A DNA stretch of 64,000 nt, taken from assembly GCF_030159095.1 (NCBI RefSeq), contig NZ_BRXS01000006.1, positions 186,001 to 250,000 on the forward strand. The letters are read 5' to 3'. The DNA comes from Roseisolibacter agri (GTDB lineage Bacteria; Gemmatimonadota; Gemmatimonadetes; Gemmatimonadales; Gemmatimonadaceae). This document shows, piece after piece, positions 20,574-30,874 of the stretch. Positions within the stretch are counted from its first letter, which is position 1. The number at the start of each line of letters is the position of its first letter. Position numbers and translations under genes: made by a program. The notes beneath the pieces were generated by a model. That model was not told the DNA's origin, did no database searches, and worked only from the letters and a program-made list of their open reading frames with translations.

Positions 20574-21647
20574 TCACGCCGCCGCGTCCTCGCAGCACGG
20601 CTCCTCGACCCCGGCGTCCGCCGCCGCATCACCGATGTCCGGCGTCGCGAACGTCTCGGCGAAGTCGCCGCGCTGCATGCGCGCCACGTAGTCCCGGAAG
20701 ATCCCCTCGACTTCGGAGAACGACGACACCGTGTGCAGCTTGCGGCGCAGGTCGGCCGAGTTGGGCAGCCCCTTCGCGTACCAGCCGAGGTGCTTCCGGA
20801 ACTCGATCGCGGCGCCCACCGGGTCGGCCTCGTACTCCTGCACCATGCGCGCATGGTCCAGCGCGACGGCGAACCGCGTCTCGACGTCAGGCGTCGGTCG
20901 CATCGGCCGGCCCGCCAGCAGGTCCTTCGTCTGGTCGAAGATCCACGGCTGCCCGTACGACCCGCGCCCGATCATGATGCCGGCCGCGTTGGTCATGCGG
21001 AGCATGCGCAGCGCATCCTCGGGCGTCTTGATGTCGCCGTTGCCGATCACGGGGATCTCCAGCGCCTCGACGACCGCGGCGATCTCCTCCCAGCGCGCGT
21101 GCCCCGTGTACATCTGCGTCCGCGTGCGCGCGTGCAGCGTGAAGGCGCGCGCGCCGGCGTCCTGCATCCGGAGCGCGATTCCCACCGGGTCGCGCGTGTC
21201 CTCGCTCCAGCCGCTGCGCGTCTTCACCGTCACCGGCAGGTGCGTCGCGCGCGACACCGCGCGGATGATCGCCTGCACCAGGTCGAGGTCCTTCAGGCAC
21301 CCCGAGCCGCCGTTCCGCTTGACGACCTTCTTGACCGGGCAGCCGAAGTTGATGTCGACGAACTCGGGCTGGAAGACGTCGGTCACCAGGGCCGCCGCGT
21401 CCGCCATCGCCGCGGGGTCGGCACCGAAGATCTGCACGCCGATGGGGCGCTCGTCGGGGCCGAAGCGCAGCTTGTCCAGCGTCGCCTCGTTCTCGCGGCG
21501 GATGCCCTCGGCCGAGAGGAACTCCGTCACCACCACGTCGGCGCCGTGGTGGGCGCAGAGGCGCCGGAACGGCGACTCCGACACGCCGGCCATCGGGGCC
21601 AGGTAGAGCGGCACGTCGGCCGCGACGGGGAACGGGAAGCGGGGCAT
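20574..21647 (-). CDS. dusB: tRNA-dihydrouridine synthase
   Basis: FMN enzyme that reduces uridines in tRNA. 357 residues. LAPMAGVSESPFRRL at the N-terminus, VDINFGCPVKKV, the catalytic Cys117 in NGGSGCL, VKTRSGW, HARTRTQMYTG and GNGDI in order. The last ~40 residues include a Cys pair and an Ala/Asp-rich end. The ATG at 21647 lies six bases downstream of a -10 element, so translation is probably leaderless. The DusB assignment within the Dus families is by overall resemblance. Confidence 0.9.
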   Translation of the reverse strand: MPRFPFPVAADVPLYLAPMAGVSESPFRRLCAHHGADVVVTEFLSAEGIRRENEATLDKLRFGPDERPIGVQIFGADPAAMADAAALVTDVFQPEFVDINFGCPVKKVVKRNGGSGCLKDLDLVQAIIRAVSRATHLPVTVKTRSGWSEDTRDPVGIALRMQDAGARAFTLHARTRTQMYTGHARWEEIAAVVEALEIPVIGNGDIKTPEDALRMLRMTNAAGIMIGRGSYGQPWIFDQTKDLLAGRPMRPTPDVETRFAVALDHARMVQEYEADPVGAAIEFRKHLGWYAKGLPNSADLRRKLHTVSSFSEVEGIFRDYVARMQRGDFAETFATPDIGDAAADAGVEEPCCEDAAA

Positions 21648-21653
21648 GCCCGA

Positions 21654-21683
21654 AAGCTAACGGCGCCCGGTAACTCGCGGCAA
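21654..21683 (-). promoter_or_regulatory. dusB promoter, leaderless geometry
   Basis: TTGCCG (21683-21678), 18 bases, TAGCTT (21659-21654), six bases, ATG at 21647. Same layout as at truA and hisS. Its -35 touches the inverted repeat at 21671-21705. Confidence 0.6.
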
Positions 21684-21705
21684 CGCTTTCGTTTACAGCG
21701 AGTTA
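21671..21705. promoter_or_regulatory. Inverted repeat between dusB and ptsN promoters
   Basis: TAACTCGC (21671-21678) and GCGAGTTA (21698-21705), a perfect 8-base inverted repeat with centres 27 bases apart. It touches the -35 region of dusB and lies just upstream of the ptsN -35. It could be an operator for a dimeric regulator; no regulator is known. Confidence 0.35.
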
Positions 21706-21724
21706 GCCCGCGAGCCCGGCCGGG

Positions 21725-21753
21725 TTGCCCGGAAATCGCCACCCGGGTAGCTT
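21725..21753 (+). promoter_or_regulatory. ptsN promoter
   Basis: TTGCCC (21725-21730), a 17-base spacer and TAGCTT (21748-21753), giving a leader of roughly 55 bases before the ATG at 21815. Divergent from the dusB promoter. Confidence 0.5.
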
Positions 21754-21814
21754 CGGACCACCTGCGGCCGACCCATCCGGGGCGCCGCGTCGATCGATAC
21801 GCCCGAGGCCCGCG

Positions 21815-22267
21815 ATGGAACTGCGCGAGTTCTTCTCCGAGGACGCCGTGAAGCTGGAGCTGGAGGGGACGTCGAAGGACGACATCCTCAAGGAGCTCAT
21901 CTCCCTGCTCAAGCTGGACGACAAGTCCGAGGGGATGCTCTTCAAGATGCTGAAGCGCCGCGAGAACCTCGGCTCCACGGGCATCGGCCGCGGGATCGCG
22001 ATCCCGCACTGCCGCTCGCTCGTCGTCAACAAGCTCCGCGTCGCGTTCGGCCGGAAGCCGGGCGGCGTCGACTTCAAGGCGATCGACGAGAAGCCGGTCA
22101 ACTTCTTCTTCCTGATCGTCGCCCCGCCGCTCGAGGTCTCGAACCAGTACCTCCCCGTGCTCGGCAAGATCGCGCAGTTCAGCAAGGAGCCCGACGTGCC
22201 GACGCGGCTGCTCTCGCTGACGGAGCCGGCGCAGTTCATGGAGCTGCTGAAGGAGAAGGGCGTCTGA
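21815..22267 (+). CDS. ptsN: PTS IIA domain protein (IIA-Ntr type)
   Basis: 150-residue single-domain PTS EIIA of the fructose/nitrogen family. The phospho-acceptor is His65 in GIAIPHCRS; STGIGRG precedes it. No sugar permease, HPr or EI gene is nearby, so a regulatory role by phosphorylation is more likely than sugar uptake. The frame extends upstream to 21725, but ATG 21815 gives the standard N-terminus MELREFFSEDAV. It ends at a terminator shared with guaA. Confidence 0.85.
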   Translation: MELREFFSEDAVKLELEGTSKDDILKELISLLKLDDKSEGMLFKMLKRRENLGSTGIGRGIAIPHCRSLVVNKLRVAFGRKPGGVDFKAIDEKPVNFFFLIVAPPLEVSNQYLPVLGKIAQFSKEPDVPTRLLSLTEPAQFMELLKEKGV

Positions 22268-22271
22268 AACG

Positions 22272-22305
22272 CGAAGGGGCCGCCTCACTCGAGGCGGCCC
22301 CTTCG
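22272..22305. terminator. Stem-loop between ptsN and guaA
   Basis: A perfect 15-base-pair stem, CGAAGGGGCCGCCTC with its complement, around the four-base loop ACTC. It lies between convergent ptsN and guaA. No U-tract on either side. Confidence 0.7.
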
Positions 22306-22322
22306 TCATTCACGCCGCGCGC

Positions 22323-23867
22323 TCATTCCCACTCGATCGTCGCCGGCGGCTTGGAGCTGACGTCGTAGACGACGCGGTTGATGCCGGTGACCTCGCGGAT
22401 GATCCGGTTCGAGATCCGCCCCAGCACCTCGTGCGGGAAGTGGAACCAGTCCGCCGTCATGCCGTCGGTGCTGGTCACGGCGCGCAGCGCGAGCACGTTC
22501 TCGTACGTGCGCTCGTCGCCCATCACGCCCACGGAGCGGATCGGCAGCAGCACCGCGAACGCCTGCCAGATCTCGTTGTACAGGCCCGCGCTGCGGATCT
22601 CCTCGAGGTAGATCGCGTCGGCCTGCCGCAGCACGTCGAGCTTCTCCTGCGTGACGTCGCTGATGACGCGGATCCCGAGGCCCGGTCCCGGGAACGGGTG
22701 CCGGCCGACCATCTCCTCCGGCAGCCCGAGCTCGCGCCCGACGTTGCGCACCTCGTCCTTGAACAGCTCGCGCAGCGGCTCGATGAGCGCGAACTTCATG
22801 TCCGGCTTGAGGCCGCCGACATTGTGGTGCGACTTGATGGTCACGCTCGGCCCGCCCGTCGGCGACACGCTCTCGATCACGTCGGGATAGAGCGTCCCCT
22901 GCACGAGGAAGCGCACGTCGTCGCCCACCGACTGCGCCGCCTCCTCGAAGACGTCGATGAAGGTGTGGCCGATGCGCTTGCGCTTGGTCTCCGGATCGTC
23001 GACGCCCGCCAGCGCGTCCAGGAACTGCTGCGACGCGTCGACCACGCGCAGGTCGATGCCGAGGTGCGCGCGGAAGGTGCGCTCCACCTGCTCGCGCTCG
23101 TGCAGCCGCAGCAGCCCGTTGTCGACGAAGATGCAGGTGAGCTGGTCCCCGATCGCGCGGTGCACCAGCGCCGCCGCCACGGAAGAATCGACGCCACCGG
23201 AGAGACCGCAGATCACGCGCGCGTTCCCCACCTGCGCGCGGATCTTCGCCACCTCCTCCTCGATGAACGCGCCCGGGGTCCAGTCGGGCGTGCAGCGGCA
23301 GGTGTCGAACAGGAAGTTCGCGATGATCTCGGAGCCGCGCGGGGTGTGCGCGACCTCGGGATGGAACTGCACCGCGAGGATCGGCTTCGACTCGTGGCGG
23401 ATGGCGGCGATGGCCTGCTTCCCGGAGTGCGCGACGACGCGGAATCCCGGCGGCGCCTTCTCGACGTGGTCGCCGTGGCTCATCCACACCTGCGTGCGCT
23501 CGCCCGGCGTGAAGCCGGCGAACAGCGCCTCGCCCTCGTCGATGATCACCTCGTCGCGTCCGTACTCGCGATGCGCGCCGCGAATGACCTCGCCGCCCAG
23601 CAGGTGCGAGATGAGCTGCATGCCGTAGCACACGCCGAGCGTGGGCGCGACGTCGAGGAGCGCGGGATCGGCGGTCGGGACGTTCTCGCCGTACACCGAG
23701 TTCGGCCCGCCCGACAGGATGATCCCCGTCGGGTTCCACTCCCGCACCCACTCGACCGAGCGCGTGGGCGGATGGATCTCCGAGTAGACGCGGGCCTCGC
23801 GCACGCGGCGCGCGATGAGCTGCGTGTACTGCGAGCCGTAGTCGATGATCAGGATGCGGCTGGACAT
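22323..23867 (-). CDS. guaA: GMP synthase (glutamine-hydrolysing)
   Basis: Aminates XMP to GMP. 514 residues from ATG 23867 ([21 protein letters not shown]). N-terminal glutaminase with the nucleophile in GVCYGMQL and HPE in VQFHPEV; central ATP-pyrophosphatase with SGGVDSS; C-terminal dimerisation domain ending PPATIEWE, the universal GuaA C-terminus. Last gene of the hisS-proS-lysA-phosphodiesterase-guaA run, five bases after the phosphodiesterase gene. Confidence 0.97.
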   Translation of the reverse strand: MSSRILIIDYGSQYTQLIARRVREARVYSEIHPPTRSVEWVREWNPTGIILSGGPNSVYGENVPTADPALLDVAPTLGVCYGMQLISHLLGGEVIRGAHREYGRDEVIIDEGEALFAGFTPGERTQVWMSHGDHVEKAPPGFRVVAHSGKQAIAAIRHESKPILAVQFHPEVAHTPRGSEIIANFLFDTCRCTPDWTPGAFIEEEVAKIRAQVGNARVICGLSGGVDSSVAAALVHRAIGDQLTCIFVDNGLLRLHEREQVERTFRAHLGIDLRVVDASQQFLDALAGVDDPETKRKRIGHTFIDVFEEAAQSVGDDVRFLVQGTLYPDVIESVSPTGGPSVTIKSHHNVGGLKPDMKFALIEPLRELFKDEVRNVGRELGLPEEMVGRHPFPGPGLGIRVISDVTQEKLDVLRQADAIYLEEIRSAGLYNEIWQAFAVLLPIRSVGVMGDERTYENVLALRAVTSTDGMTADWFHFPHEVLGRISNRIIREVTGINRVVYDVSSKPPATIEWE

Positions 23868-23872
23868 GTCGG

Positions 23873-24385
23873 TCAGGTGCGCCACTCGGGCTCTTCGAGC
23901 TTCAGGAACTCCACGCGCCGCGCGGTGAGGTCGAGGATCGCGCCGGTGGGCACGCCGTGCAGCCAGCCGCACGCCTCGCCCGGGTTCACCAGCAGCGCCC
24001 CGCCGCGCTCGCGCATCTCCGCGTGGTGCGAGCAGCCGTACACGATCACCTGGTGCGACTCGAGCGAGCGCGGGTTGGCCTCGGCTAGGTCGTGCACCAG
24101 CAGCACGCTGTGCCCGCCAACGTCGTGGCTGTGCGGCGCCTCGTACAGCTCCGCGCCCGCGGGCAGCGTCGCCGTCATCGCCGTCAGGCCGTCGCGGTCG
24201 CCGTCGTTGCGGCCGAACACGCCCAGCAGCGGCAGCTGCAGCTCGCGGAACGGGAGCATCGAGAATGGCGCGCAGTGGTCGCCCGCGTGCATCACCAGCT
24301 CCACGCCGCCGGCCTTGAAGCGGCGCAGCAGCTCGGCTACCGCGGGGATGCGGTCGTGCGTGTCGGAGAGCAGCCCGATCCTCAT
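23873..24385 (-). CDS. YfcE/MJ0936-type metallophosphodiesterase
   Basis: 170-residue single-domain calcineurin-like phosphoesterase. Metal ligands are in the family order: LLSDTHD (Asp8, His10), HAGDHC, GRNDGD (where the family has GNCD/GNND), VHD and YGCSHHAEM near the C-terminus. It probably hydrolyses phosphodiesters; the natural substrate of this family is not established. The start overlaps the lysA stop (ATGA). Confidence 0.85.
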   Translation of the reverse strand: MRIGLLSDTHDRIPAVAELLRRFKAGGVELVMHAGDHCAPFSMLPFRELQLPLLGVFGRNDGDRDGLTAMTATLPAGAELYEAPHSHDVGGHSVLLVHDLAEANPRSLESHQVIVYGCSHHAEMRERGGALLVNPGEACGWLHGVPTGAILDLTARRVEFLKLEEPEWRT

Positions 24386-25668
24386 GCGACCCTCCAGTCG
24401 AGCGACGCGCGCTCCTGGCGCACGAGGTCCTCGTAGCGCTCGCGCTCCGTGACGATCGCGAACCGGTCGCCGTCCACCAGCACCTCGGCGGGGCGCGGTC
24501 GCGAGTTGTAGTTCGACGCCATCGAGAAGCCGTACGCGCCCGTCGTGCGCACCGCGAGCAGCGCGCCCGGCGGCGCGTCGTCGGTATCGCGGTCGAGCGC
24601 GAGGAAGTCGCCGCTCTCGCACACCGGGCCCACGACGTCGGCCACCACGCGCTCGCCCGTTGGCTTCACGGCGTCGATGCGGTGGAATGCCTCGTAGTGC
24701 GACGGCCGCAGGAGGTCGTTCATCCCCGCGTCGGTGATCACGTACTCCTTGCCGCCGCTGCGCTTCCGGAAGAGCACCTCGGTCAGCAGGATGCCGGACT
24801 CCGCGACCAGGAAGCGGCCCGGCTCCAACACGAGCGTCACGTCCAGGCCGCGCGTCGCCTCGATCACGCCGGCCGCGAAGCGCGACACGTCCGCGGGCGC
24901 CTCCTCGTCGTACGTCACCGCCAGCCCACCGCCGACGTCGAGGTAGCGGATGTCCTGCGCGCCGTCGGCGCGCACGCGCACCAGCAGCGCCACCAGCCGC
25001 GCCAGCGCCGCGTCGTACGGCTCCCACGACGAGATCTGCGACCCGATGTGCATGTCGAGCCCGACGAGCTTCAGGTTCGGCAGGTCGCGCGTCTCGCGCG
25101 CCACGCGCGGGACGTCGTCGAACGGGATGCCGAACTTGTGGCCCTTCTCGCCCGTGCGGATGTACTCGTGCGGGTTGTCGACGGCGACCTCGGGATTCAC
25201 CCGCAGCGCCACCGGCGCGATCACGCCCCGCTCGCGCGCCACCTGGTCGAGCAGCAGCAGCTCGCCCTCGCTCTCGACGTTCACGAACAGGACGCCGGCG
25301 GCAAGCGCCTCGTGCAGCTCGCGTGCGCGCTTGCCCACGCCGCTGAACACGACGTCGCCGCCGGTGAACCCGGCCTCGTGCGCGCGGTACAGCTCACCGC
25401 CGGACACGATGTCGACGCCCGCGCCCTCGGCCTGCAGCAGCCGAAGCACCGCGAGGTTCGAGTTCGCCTTCACGCTGTAGTGGATGCGGTGCGGCACACG
25501 CGCGAACGCCGCGTCCAGCCGCCGGTACTGCTGGCGGATGAGCCCCGCGCTGTACACGTACGTCGGCGTGCCGGCCGCCTCGGCGATCACGGGCGCGGGG
25601 ATCGCATCGCAGTGCAGGACGCCGTCCACGTGGACGAAGCCCGGCTCCACCGTCGTGGCGCTGCCCAC
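24382..25668 (-). CDS. lysA: Diaminopimelate decarboxylase
   Basis: PLP enzyme for the last step of lysine synthesis. 428 residues from GTG 25668, two bases after the proS stop; no ATG is available near the N-terminus. PLP lysine Lys67 in [29 protein letters not shown] (phosphate site), LEPGRFLVA and the substrate-side GPVCESGDF with its Cys are present. Consistent with dapD, dapA and ald elsewhere in the window. Confidence 0.95.
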   Translation of the reverse strand: MGSATTVEPGFVHVDGVLHCDAIPAPVIAEAAGTPTYVYSAGLIRQQYRRLDAAFARVPHRIHYSVKANSNLAVLRLLQAEGAGVDIVSGGELYRAHEAGFTGGDVVFSGVGKRARELHEALAAGVLFVNVESEGELLLLDQVARERGVIAPVALRVNPEVAVDNPHEYIRTGEKGHKFGIPFDDVPRVARETRDLPNLKLVGLDMHIGSQISSWEPYDAALARLVALLVRVRADGAQDIRYLDVGGGLAVTYDEEAPADVSRFAAGVIEATRGLDVTLVLEPGRFLVAESGILLTEVLFRKRSGGKEYVITDAGMNDLLRPSHYEAFHRIDAVKPTGERVVADVVGPVCESGDFLALDRDTDDAPPGALLAVRTTGAYGFSMASNYNSRPRPAEVLVDGDRFAIVTERERYEDLVRQERASLDWRVA

Positions 25669-25670
25669 GG

Positions 25671-27137
25671 TCAGTACGCTCTCGCCCACAGGACCTCGTG
25701 CTTCGCCGGCTCGCCGGTCACCAGGCAGCGCGTGGGTGCCTCGGCGCTGCGGAACTCCGGGTCGGGGATGACGCGGATCGTCGCCTTGGTCTCCTCCTTC
25801 ACGCGCGCCTCGCTCGCCGGGTCGCCGTTCCATCCCGCGTACACGAAGCCGCCCGCGTCCATGATCTCCCTGAACTGGTCGTAGGAGGTCACGCCGCGGT
25901 GCGTGCGCGCGTCCATCCGCTCGCGCGCCGCCGTCAGCAGGTCGGCCTGCATGCGCATCAGCAGCTCCGCCACGTCCTCGCCGATCGTGTCGAGCGACGC
26001 GACCTGCTTCGCGCGCGTGTCGCGGCGCACCAGCACGCACTGGTTGGCGGCGACGTCGCGCGGCCCGAGCTCCAGGCGGAGCGGGATGCCGCGCGTCTCC
26101 CAGTGGTAGTACTTCGCGCCCGGCTTGATCCCCTCGCGGTCGTCCAGGTGCACGCGCAGCCGCGCGGGTGCCCGACGCTCCCACGCGCCGAGCGACTGCT
26201 TGAGGTTGCGCGCGGCCTCGAACACCGTCGCCTTCTCCTCGTCGGTGCGCCAGATCGGGACGATCACCAGCTCGATCGGCGCCAGCAGCGGCGGCGTGAT
26301 CAGGCCGTTGTCGTCGCCGTGCGTCATCACGAGGCCGCCGACCATGCGCGTCGACACGCCCCAGCTCGTGTTCCACGCGTGCTCGATGGTGCCCGCCTCG
26401 CTCTGGAACGTGAGGTCGAACGCCTTCGCGAAGTTCTGCCCGAGGTTGTGCGAGGTGCCGGCCTGCAGCGCCTTGCCGTCCTGCATCATCGCCTCGCACG
26501 CGTACGTGCGCAGCGCGCCGGCGAACTTCTCGCTCTCCGTCTTCTGCCCGGTGATCACGGGCATCGCGATCCACCCTTCCATGAAGTCGCGGTAGACGCC
26601 GAGCATCTTCCGCGCTTCCTCCTCGGCCTCGTCGTGCGTGGCGTGCGCCGTGTGCCCCTCCTGCCAGAGGAACTCCATCGTGCGCAGGAAGAGGCGCGTG
26701 CGCATCTCCCACCGGACGACGTTCGCCCACTGGTTGTAGAGCAGCGGCAGGTCGCGGTAGCTCTGCACCCACTTGGCGAACATCGAGTAGATGATCGTCT
26801 CGGAGGTGGGGCGTACGACGAGCGGCTCCTCGAGCTTCTTCCCGCCGCCGTGCGTTACCACGGCCGTCTCGGGCGCGAAGCCCTCGACGTGCTCGGCTTC
26901 CTTGGACAGGAAGCTCTCCGGGATGAACATCGGGAAGTACGCGTTGACGTGGCCCGTGGCCTTGAACATGTCGTCGAGCGCGCGCTGCATGCGCTCCCAG
27001 ATGCCGTAGCCGTTGGGGCGGATCACCATGCAGCCGCGCACCGGCGAGTAGTCGGCCAGCTCGGCGCGGAGCACCAGCTCGTTGTACCACGCGCTGAAGT
27101 CCGCCGCGCGGGTGGTCAGCTTCTTCTCGTCAGCCAT
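25671..27137 (-). CDS. proS: Prolyl-tRNA synthetase, type 3
   Basis: 488 residues from ATG 27137. Class II synthetase: motif 2 lies in the [17 protein letters not shown] stretch (starting near residue 140), motif 3 with an arginine before the anticodon-binding domain. It lacks the large editing insertion of the E. coli type and begins [18 protein letters not shown], so it is the archaeal/eukaryotic-like type 3 enzyme found in many non-proteobacterial phyla. The last residues (VLWARAY) form the type-3 C-terminal end, although the full zinc-binding domain is modest here. Confidence 0.95.
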   Translation of the reverse strand: MADEKKLTTRAADFSAWYNELVLRAELADYSPVRGCMVIRPNGYGIWERMQRALDDMFKATGHVNAYFPMFIPESFLSKEAEHVEGFAPETAVVTHGGGKKLEEPLVVRPTSETIIYSMFAKWVQSYRDLPLLYNQWANVVRWEMRTRLFLRTMEFLWQEGHTAHATHDEAEEEARKMLGVYRDFMEGWIAMPVITGQKTESEKFAGALRTYACEAMMQDGKALQAGTSHNLGQNFAKAFDLTFQSEAGTIEHAWNTSWGVSTRMVGGLVMTHGDDNGLITPPLLAPIELVIVPIWRTDEEKATVFEAARNLKQSLGAWERRAPARLRVHLDDREGIKPGAKYYHWETRGIPLRLELGPRDVAANQCVLVRRDTRAKQVASLDTIGEDVAELLMRMQADLLTAARERMDARTHRGVTSYDQFREIMDAGGFVYAGWNGDPASEARVKEETKATIRVIPDPEFRSAEAPTRCLVTGEPAKHEVLWARAY

Positions 27138-27211
27138 GCGTGCAGGCGTGGGCGCCCGGGGCGCCGGAAAGGTGGACGGGGCTGTGCGGAGCGAGATCGC
27201 GCATCGATCGG

Positions 27212-28552
27212 TCAGAACACCGGCGGGGTGGGCGGCGCGCCGTTCGTGCCGGGACCACCGGCGGCGGCGATGCGCTCCTCGAGCCACCGGCCGAGCTCGA
27301 GCGACTCCTCGTGGCCGTCGGTGAGCGAGCGGAGCACGACCTCGCCGCGGCCCGCGAGCGCGTCGCGCCGCAGGATCACCGCCTCGCGCGCGCCGGCCGA
27401 CACCGCGGCCTTGAGCTGCTTGGTGAGCGCCTGCTCGCGCAGCGGGTACTCGACGCTGTGTCCCAGGCGGCGGAGCAGCGATGCGGTGCTCTGCGCGACG
27501 GGCAGCAGGTCCTGATCCTCGACCGCGATCCAGTAGTCGAGCACCGGATCGGATGACGGCATCAGCCCGCGCGCCTTCAGCAGCTCGCCGAGCACCACGT
27601 CGCCCATGCCGAAGCCGAGCGCCGGCAGGTCCGCGCCGCCGAGCGCGTTGAGCAGCGTGTCGTAGCGCCCGCCGCCGCAGATCGCGCGGAACTCGCCGCG
27701 CAGGTCGAAGAGCTCGAAGACGATGCCCGTGTAGTACGCGAGCCCGCGCACGATCGTCAGGTCGAGCACGACCCAGTCGGCGACGCCGAGCGCGTTGAGG
27801 TGCGCGGTGTACCGCGCGAAGCGGTCGAGCTGCTCGGCGACGCGGGGATCGTCGCCGTGGCTCGCGCGCAGCTCCTCGACCGTCGCGAGGCGCGCGAAGC
27901 CGAGCACCTGCTCCGCGACGTCGGCGGTCATGTCGGCCTGCGTGAGCCGCTCCAGCAGCACGTCACGCGGATCGCGCTCGACCTTGTCGATGACCGCGTA
28001 CGCCGCGGGCATCTGCTCCTCGGTCACGCCGACGCGCGCCAGCAGCGCGGAGAGCAGCCGGCGGTCGGAGACGCGCGCGCGGACGTCGTGCTGCGTCAGC
28101 CCGAAGCCGCGCAGCATGTCGATCGCGACCGCCAGCAGCTCGGCGTCGGCCGTCACGTCCGCCTCGCCGACGATGTCGACGTTCAGCTGGAAGTGCTCGC
28201 GCAGGCGCCCCTTCTGCTGGCGCTCGTAGCGGAAGAGCTGCGGGATCGAGAACCAGCGCACCGGCTTGCGGAGCGCGTTCGCGCGCGCGGCCACCATGCG
28301 CGCGAAGGTCGGCGTCATCTCGGGCCGGAGCGAGACCTGCCGATCGCCCTTGTCCGTGAAGTTGTAGAGCTGGCCGACGATCTCCTCGCCGCTCTTGCGG
28401 GTGTAGAGGTCGAGCGGCTCGAGCGGCGGGCCGTCGTACTCGACGAAGGCGTAGCGGCGGGCGACCTCACGCCAGACTCGCATGATGTGCGCGCGCTCGG
28501 CGAGTTCCGTGGGATAGAAGTCGCGGAACCCGGGGAGTGGCTTGGCGGACAT
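27212..28552 (-). CDS. hisS: Histidyl-tRNA synthetase
   Basis: 446 residues. Class II motifs: LPGFRDFYP at the N-terminus, SLRPEMTP (motif 1 region), [23 protein letters not shown] (motif 2, over 20 residues from about 108), [13 protein letters not shown] (histidine A box) and GGGRYD. The anticodon-binding domain fills residues ~330-430. The ATG lies nine bases from the folC stop and six bases after a -10 element within folC. Confidence 0.96.
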   Translation of the reverse strand: MSAKPLPGFRDFYPTELAERAHIMRVWREVARRYAFVEYDGPPLEPLDLYTRKSGEEIVGQLYNFTDKGDRQVSLRPEMTPTFARMVAARANALRKPVRWFSIPQLFRYERQQKGRLREHFQLNVDIVGEADVTADAELLAVAIDMLRGFGLTQHDVRARVSDRRLLSALLARVGVTEEQMPAAYAVIDKVERDPRDVLLERLTQADMTADVAEQVLGFARLATVEELRASHGDDPRVAEQLDRFARYTAHLNALGVADWVVLDLTIVRGLAYYTGIVFELFDLRGEFRAICGGGRYDTLLNALGGADLPALGFGMGDVVLGELLKARGLMPSSDPVLDYWIAVEDQDLLPVAQSTASLLRRLGHSVEYPLREQALTKQLKAAVSAGAREAVILRRDALAGRGEVVLRSLTDGHEESLELGRWLEERIAAAGGPGTNGAPPTPPVF

Positions 28553-28558
28553 TCGGGA

Positions 28559-28588
28559 AAGCTATCGGGCCAGCGGATCGACCTGCAA
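28559..28588 (-). promoter_or_regulatory. hisS promoter inside folC, leaderless geometry
   Basis: TTGCAG (28588-28583), 18 bases, TAGCTT (28564-28559), six bases, ATG at 28552. The hexamers lie in the last codons of folC, so hisS can be transcribed independently of accD-folC. Confidence 0.6.
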
Positions 28589-29854
28589 GCGAAGCATGGC
28601 GTCGCCGACCGTGTGGAAGGAGCCGGTGACCAGCACCGTCTCACCCAGCGACTCGGCGCGGGCGAGGGCCTGGTCGAAGTCCGGCTCCAGCATGGCGGAC
28701 CATCCGTGCGCGGCGGCGAAGGCCTGCGCCTCCTCGGGATGCCAGACGCGGCCCGGCGGCGCGGTGGGCGCGGTCGAGAGGACGAAGTGGTCCACCGCCG
28801 GCGCCAGCGCCTGCAGCATGCCGCGCCAGTCCTTGTCCGCCAGCACGGTGACGAGGGCCGCCACCGGGCGCGCCGGCGCCAGCTCGGCGAGCGTCGCCGC
28901 CAGCACGCGGGCGCCGTCCGGGTTGTGCGCGACGTCGAACAGGTAGCGGCCGGCCCACTGGAAGCGGCCCGGCAGGCGCACGTCGGCCAGCGCCGGCGCG
29001 GCCTCCGCGGCCGTCACGCGCCACGCGGGTCCCGCCGCGTCGAGCATCGTCAGGGCCGTCGCCACGTTGTGCGCCTGGAAGCCGCCGAGCAGCGGCGTCA
29101 CGAGCCGCGCGCGGCCGAACGGCGCCTCAAGCTCGAACGCGGTCCCCTCGTGCCCCACGCGGACGTCGCGCACGGTGCACTCGGCCGCGACCTCGCGGAT
29201 GGGCGTCGCGCCCGCGGCCTGCGCCCGCCCCACCAGCACCGCCCGGATCGCGGGATCGAGCTCGCCCACGACGGCGGGCGCGCCCGCCTTGTAGATCCCC
29301 GCCTTCTCGACGGCGATGCGCTCGCGCGTGTCGCCCAGAAGCTCGGTGTGATCGAGGCCGATCGCCGTAACCCCGGCGACCAGCGGCTCCACGACGTTGG
29401 TCGAGTCGAGCCGTCCGCCGAGCCCCGTCTCCACGACCGCGACGTCCACGCCCGCGCGCGCGAAGTGGTCGAACGCGAGCGCCGTCGTGATCTCGAAGAA
29501 GGTCGCGCCCACGCGCTCGGCCGTCGGCATCCAGCGCGCGAGGAAGTCGACGACCGCCGCCTCCTCGATCGGGCGCCCCTGCACCACGATGCGCTCGCGG
29601 AAGTCGACCAGATGGGGCGACGTGAAGCGCGCGACGCGATGACCGCGCGCGCGCAGCACGGCCTCCAGCGTCGCGACCGTGCTCCCCTTCCCGTTCGTGC
29701 CGGCCACGTGGAAGACCGGCACGGCGAGGTGCGGGTCGCCCAGCGCGCGCAGCAGCGCGCGGATGCGATCGAGGCCGTACCGGCTGGTGCCGCCCGTGCG
29801 CGCGAACAGGCGGGAGAGCGCGTCCTGGTAGGCGCCGGCGGGGAGCGACGCCAC
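28562..29854 (-). CDS. folC: Folylpolyglutamate/dihydrofolate synthase
   Basis: Adds glutamate to folates. 430 residues from GTG 29854, 23 bases after accD. Mur-ligase fold: P-loop FHVAGTNGKGSTVATL, FTSPHLVDFRERI, ETGLGGRLDSTN, DHTELLGDT with KAGIYK (Lys probably carbamylated), and DVAHNPDGA at the start of the C-terminal domain. The accD-folC pairing is common in bacteria. Confidence 0.95.
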   Translation of the reverse strand: MASLPAGAYQDALSRLFARTGGTSRYGLDRIRALLRALGDPHLAVPVFHVAGTNGKGSTVATLEAVLRARGHRVARFTSPHLVDFRERIVVQGRPIEEAAVVDFLARWMPTAERVGATFFEITTALAFDHFARAGVDVAVVETGLGGRLDSTNVVEPLVAGVTAIGLDHTELLGDTRERIAVEKAGIYKAGAPAVVGELDPAIRAVLVGRAQAAGATPIREVAAECTVRDVRVGHEGTAFELEAPFGRARLVTPLLGGFQAHNVATALTMLDAAGPAWRVTAAEAAPALADVRLPGRFQWAGRYLFDVAHNPDGARVLAATLAELAPARPVAALVTVLADKDWRGMLQALAPAVDHFVLSTAPTAPPGRVWHPEEAQAFAAAHGWSAMLEPDFDQALARAESLGETVLVTGSFHTVGDAMLRLQVDPLAR

Positions 29855-29877
29855 GGCGGACGGCAGGGCGGCGGCGC

Positions 29878-30738
<861 letters not shown>

Positions 30739-30821
30739 AGCGGCGAAATGTCGGCAGAGCGGGCAGCCTGAGCAAGTGATCGCTGGCCGTCCGGCCAGTC
30801 CGCGCCCACCCATGCACGACC

Positions 30822-30843
30822 GGCGCCGCTCCGGTGCGGCGCC
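30822..30843 (-). terminator. Stem-loop after rodA
   Basis: GGCGCCGC paired with GCGGCGCC around a six-base loop, about 30 bases after the rodA stop. A second small stem, CTGGCC-GTCC-GGCCAG, lies at 30783-30798. No U-tract; probably the end of the mreB-rodA operon. Confidence 0.45.
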
Positions 30844-30874
30844 GTGGCCGGCTCAGCGCCGCTGCGGCGCCCGC

